Shown here: positions 27,419-36,026 of the stretch, in pieces
Layout of the letters: each line of letters begins with the position of its first letter
Position numbering within the stretch: position 1 is the stretch's first letter
Source of the DNA: Arcticibacter svalbardensis MN12-7
GTDB lineage: Bacteria; Bacteroidota; Bacteroidia; Sphingobacteriales; Sphingobacteriaceae
Assembly: GCF_000403135.1 (NCBI RefSeq)
Contig: NZ_AQPN01000071.1
Location: 1-48,417, forward strand
Direction of reading: 5' to 3'
Length of the DNA: 48,417 nt
Translations under genes and position numbers: made by a program
The notes under the pieces: model-generated
Databases searched by the model: none
What the model was told of the DNA's origin: nothing
The model's input: only the letters and a program-made list of their open reading frames with translations

Positions 27419-29185
27419 ATGAAGGGTTTTTTTAAATTTGTTTTCGCTTCCATGCTTGGGTTTATCCTGTCGTTTATCGTCCTGGGGTTACTTCTTGTAG
27501 TGGGTATTGTTGGTTTAATTTCTGCTGCTGGTGAGGAACCGGCTAAAGTAGAAGCTAACTCGATCATTCATTTCTCCTTAAATTATCCGATTGTAGAACG
27601 GACTGTAAAAAACCCACTCGACAATATTGATATTGCTGGTATTCAGTCTAATAAAACGCTTGGATTGAACGATATCCTTGCTGCACTAAAACGTGCTAAA
27701 ACCGATGATAATATTAAGGGAATTTATCTGGATCTTTCTGGTGTTCAGGGAGGTATGGCTACGGTGGAAGAAGTCAGAAACGGTCTTTTGGATTTTAAAA
27801 AGTCTAAAAAGTTTATTCTTGCTTACAGTGAGATATACTCTCAAAAGGCGTATTATTTAGCTTCTGTAGCCGATAAAATATATATTAATCCGGAAGGAAT
27901 ATTAGAATTTACTGGTTTAAGTTCGCAATCGCCCTTTTTTAAGGGTGCACTGGAGAAACTGGAAATTGAAGCTCAAGTGATTAAAGTGGGAACGTATAAG
28001 AGTGCTGTGGAACCCTTTATCCTGGATAAAATGAGTGACGCCAACCGTAAACAGGTTACTTCATTTCTTGGATCCCTGTATCAGCATATGCTTTCCGGCG
28101 TTTCAAGCTCCAGAAAGATCTCTACAGATTCACTATTTGCTATGGCTAATCAGTTAAAAATTCAAAAAGCACAGGATGCGGTGACCTATAAACTGGTTGA
28201 TGGTCTTCGTTATAAAGATCAGGTGATTGATGAATTAAAGACCAGAACGGGTATTGATAAAAAAACAGATCTCAAATCGGTTAGCCTGATGGATTATATG
28301 AAGGCGAATAAGCCTGAAGAGGGCGATTTGGATTCACGTGTAGCTGTTGTATATGCCTCAGGAGAAATTACTGGTGGAGAAGGTGACGATGAGTCTATCG
28401 GATCTGAACGAATTTCTAAAGCACTGCGAAAGGTGCGCCTGGATCCAAAAATAAAAGCAGTTGTTTTTCGGATTAACTCGGGAGGTGGAAGTGCTCTTGC
28501 TTCTGATGTAATCTGGAGAGAGGTTGCGTTAACAAAAAAGGTAAAACCGGTAATTGTTTCTATGGGTGATGTTGCCGCTTCTGGTGGTTATTATATTGCT
28601 TGTGCTGCTGACTCTATCTTTGCTCAACCGAATACCATTACTGGTTCCATCGGTGTATTTGGAATTATCCCCAATATGCAGAAGTTCTTTAACAATAAGC
28701 TAGGCATTACTTTCGATGGCGTAAAGACAGCTGAACATGCCGATCTGGGTTCCACTGTAAGGCCACTTACTGCATCAGAACGTTTTATTATTCAGACTGA
28801 AGTGAACCGGATCTATGCTACCTTTACTAAAAGAGTAGCGGACGGCAGAAAAAAGACACAAGCTTATGTGGATAGCATTGGTCAGGGTAGAGTTTGGAGC
28901 GGTACCGAAGCGCTGAAAATAGGATTGGTAGATCGTTTAGGAAATATTGACGATGCTATTCGTTCTGCTGCTAAGATGGCTAAAGTTAAAAATTACAAAT
29001 TAGTTTCTTATCCAGTACAGAAAGATCCTTTTGAAGCGATATTCAGTGGCGGTGAGGATAAATTAAAAGAGCATTTTTCTAAATTACAGTTCGGAGAAAA
29101 CTACGTGTATTATCAACAACTGCAAACTGCTTTAAAGATAACCGGCATTCAAGCCAGATTACCTTATACGCTTAATATCAATTAA
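27419..29185 (+). CDS. sppA: Signal peptide peptidase SppA, 67K type
   Basis: A 588-residue inner-membrane protease that clears cleaved signal peptides, also found in Gram-negative periplasm as a tetramer. One N-terminal span (FASMLGFILSFIVLGLLLVV, residues about 9-40) anchors it. Two SppA-like halves follow. The Ser/Lys dyad is present: K194 in TYKSAVEPF and S388 in GDVAASGGYYIACAA. SGGGSALASDVIW is the oxyanion region. Length fits the double-domain type. It is monocistronic: its own terminator follows at 29201-29242. Confidence 0.95.
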   Translation: MKGFFKFVFASMLGFILSFIVLGLLLVVGIVGLISAAGEEPAKVEANSIIHFSLNYPIVERTVKNPLDNIDIAGIQSNKTLGLNDILAALKRAKTDDNIKGIYLDLSGVQGGMATVEEVRNGLLDFKKSKKFILAYSEIYSQKAYYLASVADKIYINPEGILEFTGLSSQSPFFKGALEKLEIEAQVIKVGTYKSAVEPFILDKMSDANRKQVTSFLGSLYQHMLSGVSSSRKISTDSLFAMANQLKIQKAQDAVTYKLVDGLRYKDQVIDELKTRTGIDKKTDLKSVSLMDYMKANKPEEGDLDSRVAVVYASGEITGGEGDDESIGSERISKALRKVRLDPKIKAVVFRINSGGGSALASDVIWREVALTKKVKPVIVSMGDVAASGGYYIACAADSIFAQPNTITGSIGVFGIIPNMQKFFNNKLGITFDGVKTAEHADLGSTVRPLTASERFIIQTEVNRIYATFTKRVADGRKKTQAYVDSIGQGRVWSGTEALKIGLVDRLGNIDDAIRSAAKMAKVKNYKLVSYPVQKDPFEAIFSGGEDKLKEHFSKLQFGENYVYYQQLQTALKITGIQARLPYTLNIN

Positions 29186-29200
29186 AATAACTCTTGAATT

Positions 29201-29242
29201 AAAAAGAGGCATACGGGCAAAACCTGCATGCCTCTTTTTTTT
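29201..29242 (+). terminator. Intrinsic terminator after sppA
   Basis: AAAAAGAGGCAT (29201-29212) pairs perfectly with ATGCCTCTTTTT (29228-29239) around a 15-base loop, followed by more T. It starts 16 bases after the sppA stop and ends just ahead of the polX-like start. Confidence 0.9.
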
Positions 29243-29268
29243 ATACCTTTTTCCTATTTTTGACAAGT

Positions 29269-30954
29269 ATGGAAAACAAACCCATAGCACGAGTCTTAAA
29301 ATTACTAAGTCAACTGATGGAGCTCCATGAGGAAAACTCTTTTAAGGTTAAGACTATTGCGACTGCTGGATTTACAATTGACAAACTGCCCTTTTCTATT
29401 GCGAAGAAAAGTTTGCAGGAGATGGAAGGAATCAGAGCAATTGGTAAAAGTGTTGCAGCAAAAGTGCAGGAACTGATTGAAACTGGGTCTTTAAAAGAAC
29501 TGGATGAATTACTGGCCGATACCCCTCCGGGTGTGGTGGAAATAATGACCATAAAAGGTCTGGGACCTAAAAAAGTTCTGGTAATATGGAAGTCTCTGGG
29601 GATTGAAAACATAGGTGAACTTTATTATGCCTGTAACGAAAACAGGCTCATCGAAGCGAAAGGTTTTGGTTTAAAAACGCAGGAAGAGATAAAAAAAGCT
29701 ATTGAATTTAAGATGGCCAGTAATGGTCGCTTTTTATATTCCCAGGCGGAAAGCTTTGGTAATATTTTGCTAAATGACTTTAAAAAGGTTCTTACTCATG
29801 AATTAATTTCGTTTGTGGGCGCCTTTAGAAGAAAAGTGGAAATTATAGATGGCCTGGATATACTGGTAGGATGTGCTCTCAACCCTACCCTATTAGATTA
29901 TTTACATACCCTTGACTATCTTAAAGTTGTAGAAACAAAAGATAACAGCATTGAGGCAGAAAGTCCGGCAGGCATTAAAGTATACATCCGTTTCTGCAAT
30001 CCCGAAAATTATTATAAGAACTTGGTTTTGCAGTCGGGAAGTCCTGAACATATTAAAGAACTGGAAATCAGAATAGGCTCCGCTCTCCCTGATGTGGGAT
30101 CAGAAGAAGAACTCTACACTTTAGCCGATTTACCTTTTATAGAACCTGAATTACGCGAAGGAGAATTTGAGTTTAAGCTGGCAGATCAAAAAGCATTGCC
30201 TGTTCTGATCAAGCAAACAGATTTAAAAGGCTCTTTGCATAATCATAGTACCTGGAGCGATGGTATCAATTCGCTGGAGGAGATGGTTGTTTATTGTAAA
30301 GAGGAGATGCATCTGCAATATTTGGGAATTTGTGATCACTCCAAATCTGCCTTTTATGCAAAGGGACTAAGTGAAGAACGGGTGCTGGCACAACAAACAG
30401 AAATTGACCTGCTGAATACCAAATACGCCCCTTTCAAAGTCTTTAAAGGCATTGAATCAGACATTCTCTTTGATGGGTCGTTAGATTATCCTGTTGAAAT
30501 CTTATCACGGTTTGACTTTATCGTAGCTTCGATCCATTCCGTATTTAAGATGTCGGAAGAGAAAGCCACAAGCAGGTTGATTAAAGCGATTGAAAATCCA
30601 TATACAACGATTCTGGGACATCCAACCGGACGTTTACTATTAAGCAGAAGCGGGTATCCTGTTGACATCAAAAAAGTAATTGATGCTTGTGCTGAAAATG
30701 GTGTGGTTATTGAAATTAACGCGAATCCTTTACGCCTGGACATTGACTGGCGCTGGCATCAATACGCGCTAGAGAAAGGAGTTATGCTTTCCATTAATCC
30801 GGATGCGCATAGTATAAATGGTTTCCGCGATACACACTACGGTGTAATGGCCGCCAGGAAAGGTGGGCTTTCGGCTGCAAACTGCCTCAACGCACTCAGC
30901 CTCGATGAAATCAATCTATTTTTTGAACGAAAACGATTAATTACAAGGAATTGA
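29269..30954 (+). CDS. polX: PolX-like helix-hairpin-helix/PHP protein
   Basis: A 561-residue homologue of bacterial family X DNA polymerase/exonuclease. I take ATG at 29269; an upstream TTG lies inside a possible -7 box (TATTTTTG, 29255-29262). Order: N-terminal helical 8-kDa-like domain with HhH motifs (GIRAIGKSVAAKVQELIETG, IKGLGPKKVLVIWKSLG), polymerase palm (GAFRRKVEIIDGLDILVGC), then the PHP domain from about residue 322 with intact metal ligands: LHNHSTWSDG, GICDHS, GIESDI, SIHS, GHPTG, NPDAH. In the palm the first catalytic Asp of the usual GDID is replaced: residues 194-197 read DGLD. So polymerase activity is doubtful, while the PHP exonuclease or phosphoesterase site looks functional. 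Confidence 0.9.
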   Translation: MENKPIARVLKLLSQLMELHEENSFKVKTIATAGFTIDKLPFSIAKKSLQEMEGIRAIGKSVAAKVQELIETGSLKELDELLADTPPGVVEIMTIKGLGPKKVLVIWKSLGIENIGELYYACNENRLIEAKGFGLKTQEEIKKAIEFKMASNGRFLYSQAESFGNILLNDFKKVLTHELISFVGAFRRKVEIIDGLDILVGCALNPTLLDYLHTLDYLKVVETKDNSIEAESPAGIKVYIRFCNPENYYKNLVLQSGSPEHIKELEIRIGSALPDVGSEEELYTLADLPFIEPELREGEFEFKLADQKALPVLIKQTDLKGSLHNHSTWSDGINSLEEMVVYCKEEMHLQYLGICDHSKSAFYAKGLSEERVLAQQTEIDLLNTKYAPFKVFKGIESDILFDGSLDYPVEILSRFDFIVASIHSVFKMSEEKATSRLIKAIENPYTTILGHPTGRLLLSRSGYPVDIKKVIDACAENGVVIEINANPLRLDIDWRWHQYALEKGVMLSINPDAHSINGFRDTHYGVMAARKGGLSAANCLNALSLDEINLFFERKRLITRN

Positions 30955-31913
30955 AAATACTCATTATACGATTCAGTTCTATCGGTGATATCGTGCTCAC
31001 TACTCCTGTAATTCGTTGTATCAAGCAGCAGATTCCCGGTGTTGAAATCCATTATATCACTAAAAAGGCTTATGAAAGTGTACTGCAGTTTAATCCATAT
31101 ATAGATAAGCTTCATCTGTCTAGTGGGTCTGTTTCAGAGGCGGTTCAACTGCTTAAACCAGAAAAGTTTGACTATATTATTGACCTGCATCACAACTTTA
31201 AGACTCTCCGCATCAAACGGGCTCTTGGCGTTCCCTCCTTTTCATTTAACAAGCTGAATATAGCTAAGTTTATTCTGGTTCACCTGATGATCAATATTTT
31301 ACCTCCTGTACACATTGTAGATCGGTATCTAAATACGGTATCCGCACTGGGAGTTAAAAATGATGGAAAAGGTTTGGATTATTTTCTTGGTGAGGAATAT
31401 TCGCTGGAACAACTTTTGCCGGACAGTCCTCATTCTTATACCGGCTTTGTTATTGGAGCACAACATCTTACAAAAAGGCTGCCTGTCCATAAGTTGATCA
31501 GCATTTGTCAGTTAGTTCAGTCCCCCATCGTTTTACTTGGCGGGAAAGAAGATTTTAATACTGGTGAGGCAGTTGTACGAGCGGCAGGAAAGCATGTTTT
31601 TAATGCCTGCGGAAAATTCAATTTGAACGAATCTGCGTTTCTGGTTAAAGAAGCGCAACAGATTATTAGTCACGACACCGGATTAATGCATATCGCCGCG
31701 GCATTCAATAAGAAAATCATTTCAGTGTGGGGCAATACGATACCTGAATTTGGCATGTATCCTTACCTGGTTGATGAGCATCATGCCATGGAAGTAAAGG
31801 GATTAAGTTGTCGGCCTTGCTCTAAAATTGGATTTAAAAAGTGTCCAAGAGGACATTTTAAATGTATGAATAATCAGAATGAAACTGCAATAGCTGCAAT
31901 TCTTAATGCCTGA
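30951..31913 (+). CDS. Glycosyltransferase family 9 (heptosyltransferase-like)
   Basis: A 320-residue GT-B enzyme that likely adds a heptose or other sugar to lipopolysaccharide core. The start MKILIIRFSSIGDIVLTTPV is the family hallmark, with a TTG start codon overlapping the polX-like stop by four bases (TTGA). The C-terminal nucleotide-sugar site shows ISHDTGLMHIAAAFNKKIIS followed by VWGNTIPEFGMYPY. A Cys-rich tail (GLSCRPCSKIGFKKCPRGHF) is common in these proteins. Coupling to a PolX-like gene has no obvious meaning. Acceptor unknown. Confidence 0.93.
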   Translation: MKILIIRFSSIGDIVLTTPVIRCIKQQIPGVEIHYITKKAYESVLQFNPYIDKLHLSSGSVSEAVQLLKPEKFDYIIDLHHNFKTLRIKRALGVPSFSFNKLNIAKFILVHLMINILPPVHIVDRYLNTVSALGVKNDGKGLDYFLGEEYSLEQLLPDSPHSYTGFVIGAQHLTKRLPVHKLISICQLVQSPIVLLGGKEDFNTGEAVVRAAGKHVFNACGKFNLNESAFLVKEAQQIISHDTGLMHIAAAFNKKIISVWGNTIPEFGMYPYLVDEHHAMEVKGLSCRPCSKIGFKKCPRGHFKCMNNQNETAIAAILNA

Positions 31914-31991
31914 TTAGAGCCGTAATAAGTGGAATCAATCAGAATTTACTGAATTGAAGCTGATGTTTAAATTTGTATTAATAATAACAGC

Positions 31992-32507
31992 ATGAAAAAA
32001 TTACTTTTAATTCGCCATGGAAAGTCAGATTGGAACAATCCAGATTTGAGTGATTTCGAGCGCCCATTAAACGAAAGAGGATTAAAAAATGCACCTATGA
32101 TGGCGCAGCGTTTACTGGACAATAACATCATCCCTCAAAAGATAGTTAGCAGTCCTGCATTAAGGGCAAAACAAACCGCAGAAATGTTTGCAAAAACATT
32201 GGGAATTGCAGATAAAGAGATCCAGTATTCAAAAGAAGTATATGAAGCTACCTCTACGGATTTGCTGGGATTGATTAATATGTTTGATGATCAGTATAAA
32301 TACATTGCTTTAATTGGCCATAATCCAGGGCTTACTGACCTGATTCTCCATCTTTGTGATAGCGGTATGTACAACCTTCCTACTTGTGGCATGGTCATGA
32401 TCCACTTTCCTTTCACTAGTTGGGAGATGGTAAGTTATGAGACCGGGAGTTTAAAGTTTTTTGACTTCCCTAAAAGTGATACAGAAATAGATTCAATACT
32501 ATCTTAA
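31992..32507 (+). CDS. SixA-like histidine phosphatase
   Basis: A 171-residue member of the histidine phosphatase branch. The catalytic site is LLLIRHGKSDWNNPDLSDFE (RHG with nucleophile His 9), with ERPLNERGLKNA and SSPALRAKQTAE after it, and the second His in ALIGHNPGLTDLI. In E. coli, SixA removes phosphate from HPt domains; a free HPt gene 5 kb away makes that role worth considering, but it is only an inference. TAAATTTG at 31968-31975 fits the -7 box, without a good -33. Its last 9 bases overlap the convergent dprA end. Confidence 0.88.
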   Translation: MKKLLLIRHGKSDWNNPDLSDFERPLNERGLKNAPMMAQRLLDNNIIPQKIVSSPALRAKQTAEMFAKTLGIADKEIQYSKEVYEATSTDLLGLINMFDDQYKYIALIGHNPGLTDLILHLCDSGMYNLPTCGMVMIHFPFTSWEMVSYETGSLKFFDFPKSDTEIDSILS

Positions 32508-33596
32508 CCGGTACATTTTACCCGGAAGCACGACGATAATATCCTGCATTTCCAGGTTCAATAGTACCATGGCAAGTTTAGATTGCATCAGATTGGTTAT
32601 GAGCTGTAATTCATCTAAAGACGCAGAAACACGCGTTTTAAGAAATTCAACGATAACTTTTTCATCACCATATAAATTTAAAGGCAGGTGAAGCTGATCA
32701 TTCACTTGTTTAGGAGTAGCAGAGGGCAACCAATCGAGTAAATACTCCACATCTTTGATCCCTGTAACCAGGTGTGCACGATTAGATTTGATCAGGAAAT
32801 TACATCCGGCGGAGTAGATATCATTCACTCTGCCGGGATAAGCCATGACGTCCCTGTCGTAGGAATTAGCTAACTCCGCAGTAATGAGGGCACCACCCTT
32901 TAAACCCGCCTCCACAATGATCGTGGCATCGGATAAACCGGCAACGATCCGATTACGCTTAGGGAAATTCTCCTTATCTGGTTTGGTTTGAGAAATAAAT
33001 TCGGTGAGTAAACCACCACAGCCTAACATACTTTCTGCCAGTGAACGATGCTGAGAGGGATAGATTCGATCCAGACCATGACCTACAACACCAATAGTGG
33101 GCACGCCATACTTCATACAGGCCCTATGAGCTGCCACATCAATACCATAAGCAAGACCGCTTACAACGAGTACATCGTGCTGCTGTAAGCCTTCAATGAG
33201 CTGAGTGGTGAGTTCTTTTCCATATCCGGTCGCATTCCTGGTACCTACTATACTGATCACTTTGGATTTGTTCAGGTCGGTATTACCTTTATAATACAAC
33301 AATACCGGAGCATCATAACAATTCTGTAGGCGCTGTGGATAGTCCGGGGACGTATAGAAGAGGGTTTGAATTTTATACTTTTTCACGAAAAGCAACTCTT
33401 CTTCAGCACGGTCCAGAGAGCTCTTGGAAAGAATGCTATCTGCTGTCTTGGGACCAATACCGGCTATAGACATTAACTGCGATCGGCTGGCTTTGAATAC
33501 GTCTGCCGCATCTCCAAATTGATCTAAAAGTAAACGGGAAGTAACGACACCAACGCCGGGAATAAGGGTTAAGGCAATTTCGTATAAAGCGGACAT
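32499..33596 (-). CDS. dprA: DNA-processing protein DprA
   Basis: A 365-residue protein that loads RecA on incoming single-stranded DNA during transformation. N-terminal helix-hairpin-helix region: ALTLIPGVGVVTSRLLLDQF and SIAGIGPKTADSILSKS. The Rossmann-like core shows VGTRNATGYGKELTTQLIEG, VVSGLAYGIDVAAHRACM and KGGALITAELANSYDRDV with YPGRVNDIYSAG. The C-terminal winged helix (about 300-365) is present. It is the last gene of the GT2-sigma-rsmG-dprA operon, 6 bases after rsmG. Confidence 0.95.
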   Translation of the reverse strand: MSALYEIALTLIPGVGVVTSRLLLDQFGDAADVFKASRSQLMSIAGIGPKTADSILSKSSLDRAEEELLFVKKYKIQTLFYTSPDYPQRLQNCYDAPVLLYYKGNTDLNKSKVISIVGTRNATGYGKELTTQLIEGLQQHDVLVVSGLAYGIDVAAHRACMKYGVPTIGVVGHGLDRIYPSQHRSLAESMLGCGGLLTEFISQTKPDKENFPKRNRIVAGLSDATIIVEAGLKGGALITAELANSYDRDVMAYPGRVNDIYSAGCNFLIKSNRAHLVTGIKDVEYLLDWLPSATPKQVNDQLHLPLNLYGDEKVIVEFLKTRVSASLDELQLITNLMQSKLAMVLLNLEMQDIIVVLPGKMYRLR

Positions 33597-33602
33597 AAGG
33601 TT

Positions 33603-34235
33603 CTATTGGGCAGGGCAATATACCACTAATTTTGTATCAAAAAACTCTTCTTCAAAGTATTTTGATAATGGGTATATCGTCACCTTTTTCAAGCCGGAAT
33701 CGGCTATCTCCTGCTCTAAATCGCCTCCTTTTAAATATAGGACGCCATTGCTTAAAGAATTATGGGATTGCGATTCAAACTTACCTTTAATCCAGGGGTA
33801 GAAATCTTTCAATTGAGTAACGGCACGTGACACAATAAAGTGAAATTTGTCATCGATTTGCTCTGCACGGGCATGCGTAGCTTCCAGGTTTTTTAAACCA
33901 ATAGCCGAAGAAACTTCTTTAACCACCTTAATCTTTTTGCCAATTGAATCCACCAGGTGGAACTGTGTTTCCGGAAAAAGAATAGCCAGTGGAATGCCAG
34001 GAAAACCGCCTCCGGTACCCACATCCAATACCTTTTCACCAGGTAAAAAAGAGATGATCCGGGCAATACCCAGCGAATGCAAAATATGTTTCAAGTACAA
34101 ACTTTCGATGTCTTTTCGGGAAATTACATTAATTTGAGCATTCCAGATGCTATATAATTCTTCTAGCTGTTTGAACTGGTTCTTTTGTTCGGTGCTGAGA
34201 TCAGGAAAATAGTATGTAATAAGTTCAGAAGTCAC
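33603..34235 (-). CDS. rsmG: 16S rRNA (guanine-527-N7) methyltransferase
   Basis: A 210-residue SAM-dependent enzyme (GidB) that methylates G527 of 16S rRNA. The SAM site is GEKVLDVGTGGGFPGIPLAI (about residues 64-83), followed by FHLVDSIGKKIKVVKEVSSA and HARAEQ. SRAVTQLKDFYPWIKG fits the C-terminal family pattern. Length is normal. It overlaps the sigma factor gene by 11 bases, so translation is probably coupled. Confidence 0.96.
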   Translation of the reverse strand: MTSELITYYFPDLSTEQKNQFKQLEELYSIWNAQINVISRKDIESLYLKHILHSLGIARIISFLPGEKVLDVGTGGGFPGIPLAILFPETQFHLVDSIGKKIKVVKEVSSAIGLKNLEATHARAEQIDDKFHFIVSRAVTQLKDFYPWIKGKFESQSHNSLSNGVLYLKGGDLEQEIADSGLKKVTIYPLSKYFEEEFFDTKLVVYCPAQ

Positions 34236-34839
34236 TTGCAGGGTTTTTTTTGCGGCGGATTAAAATATTAGCTAAAAGATCACGCGCCCTAAACAGCTGT
34301 GCTTTGACTGTTCCAAGGGGAAGATCCAGTTGCTTCGAGATCTCTTCGTAAGACATCTCTTCAAAATACCGGAGGTTGATTAATACTTTATAGCGCAAGG
34401 GCAGCTTATCTACAATTAATTGAAGGGTTTCCTTTTGCTGTTTCTTAATGGCGCGTTCTTCCGGGTTAAGCACATCCGATTTGATATCATAAAACCGTTC
34501 CTCGCCTTCTTTATCTTCCATCGCATTCATGGAAACAACATTGAGACGCTTTTTACGAATAAAATCAATGCAATTATTAGTCGCAATGCGAAATAACCAG
34601 GTGCTGAATGCAAAATCAGGCTTGTACTTTTCTAAGTTCTCAAAGGCCTTAGCAAAAGTTTCAATAGTCAGATCCATCGCATCGTCCCTATTATTCACCA
34701 TCTTGATCGCCATAAAGTAAATAGAGTCCTTATAACGCTGCATCAACTCCGCGTAAGCCTTCTGATCTCCTTCCCGGGCACGTACTACCTGATTAAAGTC
34801 ATTAATGGCATTACTTGAAAAATTAGGATTTACTTCCAT
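34225..34839 (-). CDS. RNA polymerase sigma factor, ECF type
   Basis: A 204-residue sigma-70-family factor of the extracytoplasmic-function group. Region 2 has IYFMAIKMVNNRDDAMDLTI, then TFAKAFENLEKYKPDFAFST, WLFRIATNNCIDFIRKKR; region 4 has MSYEEISKQLDLPLGTVKAQ with LFRARDLL as the recognition helix. There is no adjacent anti-sigma gene. It overlaps the GT2 gene by 10 bases and rsmG by 11, an operon with translational coupling. A role in a surface or general stress response is possible; the regulon is unknown. Confidence 0.94.
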   Translation of the reverse strand: MEVNPNFSSNAINDFNQVVRAREGDQKAYAELMQRYKDSIYFMAIKMVNNRDDAMDLTIETFAKAFENLEKYKPDFAFSTWLFRIATNNCIDFIRKKRLNVVSMNAMEDKEGEERFYDIKSDVLNPEERAIKKQQKETLQLIVDKLPLRYKVLINLRYFEEMSYEEISKQLDLPLGTVKAQLFRARDLLANILIRRKKNPASDF

Positions 34840-35948
34840 TGGATTTTTCTCTTAAATGAAGACCCTATCCCTAGTACGATTATAAAGAAAATATAGAACA
34901 AATCCAAGATTGGAAACCACCAAATTAAATTTTTGCATTTTAACTTCCGCATGGACGGAAAATAAACAATTATCTGAACAATTAGCCTTATAAAATAGAT
35001 ACTTAGCAATACCCACCAATGGATTTGCATAAAAGACATCACGCCCAAAAGGACGTAGAAAGCGATTGAAGAGCCTGCCTGGATGGTTAAAACCCGTTTA
35101 TGTTTACTTTTGTAAGCCTTGCCCGCACCCATATGACGGATTTTTTGTTTCCATAAAGAAGCCCAGGTTTTCTTAGGTTCCGACCAGGTATGGCTCTCCG
35201 GATCTATTTCAATAACCGTATTACTGCGGTTTGCATTTTCATTTACAAACAAATCATCATCTCCGGAAAGAATATGCATATGTGAGGCAAACCCTTTACA
35301 TTTAAAAAACAAAGTCTTGGTGTAACTCAGGTTTCTTCCTACGCCCATATACGGATTACCGGCTAATGAAAAAGAAAGATAATTTAATGCTGTATAGAAT
35401 GTTTCAAAGCGTATAAAGACATTCAAAAAGCCTTTTGATCTTTTATAAGGAGAGAAACCTAAAACAATAGCGGTGTTTCCCTTAAAGTTTTGCTGCATCA
35501 GCCTGATCCAGTTTAAGGAAGCAGGACGACAGTCGGCATCGGTAAACAACAAATGCTCATGTTGGGCAGCCTTAATACCAAGAGTCACAGCGAACTTTTT
35601 CCCGTGTTTATAGCGATCGTGTTCATTCAGCGTTACAATTTTAAGGTTTGAATACTTTTCGGAGAATTTTTTCAATATGAATTCAGAGTCGTCCGAAGAA
35701 CAATCATTCACAACCACTACTTCAAAATCAGGATAGTCCTGTTCCAGAAAGAAACTCAGGTTCTCTTCCAGGTTGACTTCTTCATTACGGGCGCAAATTA
35801 TAACCGAAACCGGTAATAAAACATCTTCATCAGAATCAATTTTCTTATACCCTCTTAGTCGGCCATGGACCACAATAATAAAGTATAACTGTACAATCAG
35901 AGCGATTTGTAATAAAGCAAAAACAAGTAAAAATGGGAAATTAGTCAA
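34830..35948 (-). CDS. Membrane-bound glycosyltransferase family 2
   Basis: A 372-residue processive-type GT2. N-terminal span FPFLLVFALLQIALIVQLYF, then the catalytic domain: LLPVSVIICARNEEVNLEEN, DFEVVVVNDCSSDDSEFILK, TDADCRP (metal-binding D-x-D), and QKIRHMGAG, a QxxRH variant of the usual QxxRW. The C-terminus has two or three spans and a basic tail. It probably builds a surface glycan or glycolipid. It leads the leftward operon with sigma, rsmG and dprA; the promoter is at 35971-35999. Confidence 0.92.
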   Translation of the reverse strand: MTNFPFLLVFALLQIALIVQLYFIIVVHGRLRGYKKIDSDEDVLLPVSVIICARNEEVNLEENLSFFLEQDYPDFEVVVVNDCSSDDSEFILKKFSEKYSNLKIVTLNEHDRYKHGKKFAVTLGIKAAQHEHLLFTDADCRPASLNWIRLMQQNFKGNTAIVLGFSPYKRSKGFLNVFIRFETFYTALNYLSFSLAGNPYMGVGRNLSYTKTLFFKCKGFASHMHILSGDDDLFVNENANRSNTVIEIDPESHTWSEPKKTWASLWKQKIRHMGAGKAYKSKHKRVLTIQAGSSIAFYVLLGVMSFMQIHWWVLLSIYFIRLIVQIIVYFPSMRKLKCKNLIWWFPILDLFYIFFIIVLGIGSSFKRKIQWK

Positions 35949-35970
35949 GGTGTGTGTTCATTTCTTTAGG

Positions 35971-35999
35971 CAAAGTTAAAAGTAAAGTTGGAACCTCAA
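35971..35999 (-). promoter_or_regulatory. Promoter of the GT2-sigma-rsmG-dprA operon
   Basis: On the minus strand TTG (35999-35997), an 18-base spacer and TAACTTTG (35978-35971) match the Bacteroidota consensus exactly. The expected start is near 35964, 16 bases ahead of the GT2 ATG. It interleaves with the tgt promoter. Confidence 0.8.
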
Positions 36000-36016
36000 T
36001 CAAATTCTTACCTTTG
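35988..36016 (+). promoter_or_regulatory. Promoter of tgt
   Basis: TTG (35988-35990), an 18-base spacer and TACCTTTG (36009-36016) match the Bacteroidota consensus. The expected start is near 36023, so tgt has almost no leader before its ATG at 36027. This also rules out the upstream TTG at 35988 as a start codon, since it is the -33 box. Confidence 0.8.
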
Positions 36017-36026
36017 CGTGTTTAAA

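Noticed and set aside
35988-36026. N-terminal extension of Tgt from TTG at 35988
   Set aside because: That TTG is the -33 box of the tgt promoter, and the family start is MKFKLEASDKF at 36027.
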